Source of the DNA: CF-161 sp035259145
GTDB taxonomy: Bacteria > Chloroflexota > Dormibacteria > Dormibacterales > Dormibacteraceae
Direction: 5' to 3'
DNA length: 6,827 bases
Assembly: GCA_035259145.1 (NCBI GenBank)
Contig: DATFWQ010000110.1
Span: 1-6,827 of the forward strand
Part shown: piece after piece, positions 5,239-6,827 of the stretch
Position numbering within the stretch: the first letter of the stretch is position 1
How the letters are laid out: the number at the start of each line of letters is the position of its first letter
Position numbers and translations under genes: made by a program
The notes under the pieces: generated by a model
What the model was told of the DNA's origin: nothing
Seen by the model: only the letters and a program-made list of their open reading frames with translations
Database searches by the model: none

Positions 5239-5256
5239 GCGCCGCTGCAGCGGCGC
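5239..5256. repeat. Perfect 18-bp palindrome in the divergent spacer
   Basis: GCGCCGCTGCAGCGGCGC equals its own reverse complement. As RNA it forms a 7-bp GC stem with a TGCA loop, but no T-run follows on either side. Both flanking genes read away from it, so it is not an obvious terminator for either. It may be a regulator-binding site or a relic of a lost gene's terminator. Confidence 0.6.
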
Positions 5257-5442
5257 CCCGGATCGAGCACTCGCCGACCCGGAGAATGAGGGCGTCTGAT
5301 CCGAAATCGTGCATTTGGACGTCGCGCGAGCCTGATATCAGCAACTACGGTGGGACGAGCATGTGCTGAGCCGGCGTGCCATACATGTGGACCTCCGAGC
5401 AAAGGGACTAAGCCGGCTGATGGGAATTGGGAATTGAGAGAT

Positions 5443-5447
5443 AAGGG
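5443..5447 (+). promoter_or_regulatory. Shine-Dalgarno-like AAGGG before the proposed ATC start of the kinase
   Basis: AAGGG is followed by 6 nt and then ATC at 5454. The spacing suits a start at this codon, and no ATG, GTG or TTG lies in frame between the preceding TAA (5442-5444) and the PAS domain. It supports, but does not prove, initiation here. Confidence 0.4.
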
Positions 5448-5453
5448 CAAGGG

Positions 5454-6827
5454 ATCACGAGCCGCATCGTAAAGACGCCGAGGTGGGGCAGCGACCCGGA
5501 GGGCCTGGGCCTCGATGTTCTCGCCGCCTGGGTCGGCGCCTCGCCAGAGGGGGTCGTCGTCCTGGACAGCAATCTTCGGATCGTCTACGCCAGCCCCGCC
5601 TACTATGACTTGTTCGGCCATCCCCCCGACCCGATGGTCGGTCAGGATTTTCTCAGGTTCATCCCCGAACGGCATCGGCAAACCGTGCGGACCCACCTGG
5701 CCGACGTTCGGGATGGCATGTCCGAACCGCTGATTGGCTTCGGCTCCCGTCCCGACGGTTCCGAGATCGAGCTCGAGGTGAGGGCCACCATGTTGGACCT
5801 CCACGGCGAGCGGTTCTTCGTCCGCTCCGTCCGAGACGTGACGGAGCGGCAGCGGCAGGCACGGCAGGCGGCGGCACTGGCCCAGGCCGCCGCCAGCGTC
5901 GCCGCGAGCGACTCGATCGAGGCAGTCATCGACGCCATCAGCGAGTGCGCTCTCGTAGGAACGCGCGCGCTCGCCGCATGGGTGAAGCTCGACGATGAGG
6001 ACCACGTCCCGAGATGGGTCGGCGCCGCCGGTGTGCCGGACAGCTTCCGTGAGCACCTGCGGTCGCCGGACGCGGCCTCCTGCGTCCGCTTCATAGTGCA
6101 GGAGGCCCTGGCGGCGCGGCGAGTCGTCGTATATGCGGATTGGCGGCAGCAGATAGAGCGAGCGCTCGGGTCCGAATGCCCGTTGAACTTCCCGTGGCAG
6201 CCGGCCGCAATCGCGCGTCTACTGCACCGTGGTGAGGCCGTCGGGCTGCTGACCGCTATCTTCCGGGAGGGCGAAATGCCGTACGAGGCCGAGACTACCT
6301 TCCTCGCGGCCCTGGCGGACCAGGCGGCGATAGCCGCCGCCAATGCCCGGCTGCTGGCGGCCGCTCGCGAGAAGGTCGCGCTGCGGGAACGGCAGCGGCT
6401 GGCGAGGGAGCTGCACGACTCGGTCTCTCAGTCGCTGTACGCGATCCAGGCGGGAGTGCAGATTGCACGCGAGCGGCTTGGCCAGGATTCGGCCGGGATC
6501 GCCCAGCCGATCGACTACGTCCTCCGACTCGCCGAAGCGAGCCAGGCCGAGATGCGGGCGCTGATCTTCGAACTGCGGCCCGAAGCCCTTGAGACCGAGG
6601 GCCTGGTGGCAGCTCTCAACAGGCAGATCGACGCTGTTCGTGCCAAGCAGGGCATCTCCGCCCAGACGATCACCAGCACCGAACCCGAGCTGCCCATCGA
6701 GGTCAAGCAGGCGCTGTACCGGGTCGGCCGGGAGGCCCTCTGGAACGCGGTGAAGCACGCCCGCGCCCGGCGCGTCGACGTCCGCCTGGAGGCTTATGGA
6801 GACTCGGTTGAGCTGGAGATCGCTGAC
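5454..6827 (+). CDS. Sensor histidine kinase, PAS–GAF–HisKA_3–HATPase (3' truncated by window edge)
   Basis: 458 residues are visible and the frame stays open to the window end. A PAS sensor domain spans about 27-132: ASPEGVVVLDSNLRIVYAS opens it and RSVRDVTERQ ends it. A GAF-like domain follows at about 150-290, ending DQAAIAAANARLL. Then comes the HisKA_3 dimerisation helix with the phospho-acceptor in ARELHDSVSQSLYAI (H321), and FELRPEALETEGLVAAL, typical of the NarX/DesK class. The ATPase N box, REALWNAVKHA, has N431; the window ends at LEIAD, just before the D-x-G-x-G box. No transmembrane segment is present, so this should be a soluble cytoplasmic sensor. It would autophosphorylate H321 and pass phosphate to a LuxR-type response regulator, usually encoded next door, here outside the window. 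The start is uncertain: the frame opens after TAA at 5442-5444 and contains no ATG, GTG or TTG before the PAS core. ATC 5454 (reading M-T-S-R-I-V-K if initiated) with AAGGG upstream is the best candidate. Confidence 0.9.
   Translation, partial: MTSRIVKTPRWGSDPEGLGLDVLAAWVGASPEGVVVLDSNLRIVYASPAYYDLFGHPPDPMVGQDFLRFIPERHRQTVRTHLADVRDGMSEPLIGFGSRPDGSEIELEVRATMLDLHGERFFVRSVRDVTERQRQARQAAALAQAAASVAASDSIEAVIDAISECALVGTRALAAWVKLDDEDHVPRWVGAAGVPDSFREHLRSPDAASCVRFIVQEALAARRVVVYADWRQQIERALGSECPLNFPWQPAAIARLLHRGEAVGLLTAIFREGEMPYEAETTFLAALADQAAIAAANARLLAAAREKVALRERQRLARELHDSVSQSLYAIQAGVQIARERLGQDSAGIAQPIDYVLRLAEASQAEMRALIFELRPEALETEGLVAALNRQIDAVRAKQGISAQTITSTEPELPIEVKQALYRVGREALWNAVKHARARRVDVRLEAYGDSVELEIAD

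Larger units (their letters stand above)
5134..5453. other. Divergent intergenic region between the oxidoreductase and the sensor kinase
   Basis: About 320 nt contain no gene I can support. The left end is unusually AT-rich (5151-5180) and should hold the oxidoreductase promoter: the minus strand reads GATAAT and TAATAT as possible -10 boxes, but no good -35 is visible. TTATCGCTATAA at 5159-5170 is a near-palindrome (10 of 12 bases) and may be an operator. An 18-bp perfect palindrome lies at 5239-5256. TGATATCA (5333-5340) and AGCCGGCT (5411-5418) are short palindromes. GGGAATT is tandemly repeated at 5422-5435, just before the kinase. Confidence 0.5.

Noticed and set aside
5422..5435. GGGAATT tandem repeat
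   Set aside because: Only two 7-bp units are present; this is too little to call a functional repeat.
5208..6343. Long minus-strand ORFs (up to 282 residues) opposite the histidine kinase
   Set aside because: They are antisense shadows of the kinase in GC-rich DNA; their translations show no domain, whereas the + strand gives clear PAS, GAF, H-box and N-box motifs.

Overview
The window is visibly GC-rich. It carries a fused ArsR–ArsC regulator/arsenate reductase, a deazaflavin (F420)-dependent-type oxidoreductase, a HisKA_3 sensor kinase and what looks like a leaderless promoter. Together these point to a high-GC actinobacterium, probably a soil or environmental one. No mobile element, CRISPR array, rRNA or tRNA gene was found.

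Layout, left to right. (1) The C-terminal part of an MFS transporter (+ strand) enters from the left edge and ends at 514. (2) Convergent to it is a two-gene minus-strand ars-type operon. An ArsR–ArsC fusion (about 1769/1781 to 981) is followed after 3 nt by a VOC (glyoxalase/dioxygenase-fold) gene (977 to 573), whose strong Shine-Dalgarno lies inside the last codons of the fusion gene. A perfect inverted repeat of the ArsR operator type overlaps the predicted -35 box, which fits autorepression. (3) A stand-alone zinc-methyltransferase-like gene of the UROD/MetE superfamily (3040 to 1967, minus) has a leader that can fold into a long hairpin covering part of its ribosome-binding site. (4) A gene-poor gap (3041-3369) holds only short doubtful ORFs. 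(5) A stand-alone TOPRIM protein of the OLD-nuclease type lies at 3933 to 3370, minus. (6) An F420-dependent luciferase-like oxidoreductase of the glucose-6-phosphate-dehydrogenase-like family lies at 5133 to 4159, minus. (7) A 320-bp divergent spacer contains a perfect 18-bp palindrome. (8) A PAS–GAF–HisKA_3–HATPase sensor histidine kinase (+ strand, from about 5454) runs off the right edge just before its ATP-binding G box. Its frame has no ATG, GTG or TTG before the PAS domain.

Only the ArsR–ArsC/VOC pair reads as a functional unit: arsenate reduction, self-regulated by the fused repressor domain. No arsenite exporter (ArsB/Acr3) is present inside the window. The other genes look like independent accessory genes. 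I do not see a clearly new multi-gene system. The points most worth checking are the regulator–enzyme fusion whose DNA-binding domain lacks the classical metalloid-binding cysteines, the candidate structured leader of the MetE-like gene, and the missing start codon of the kinase.
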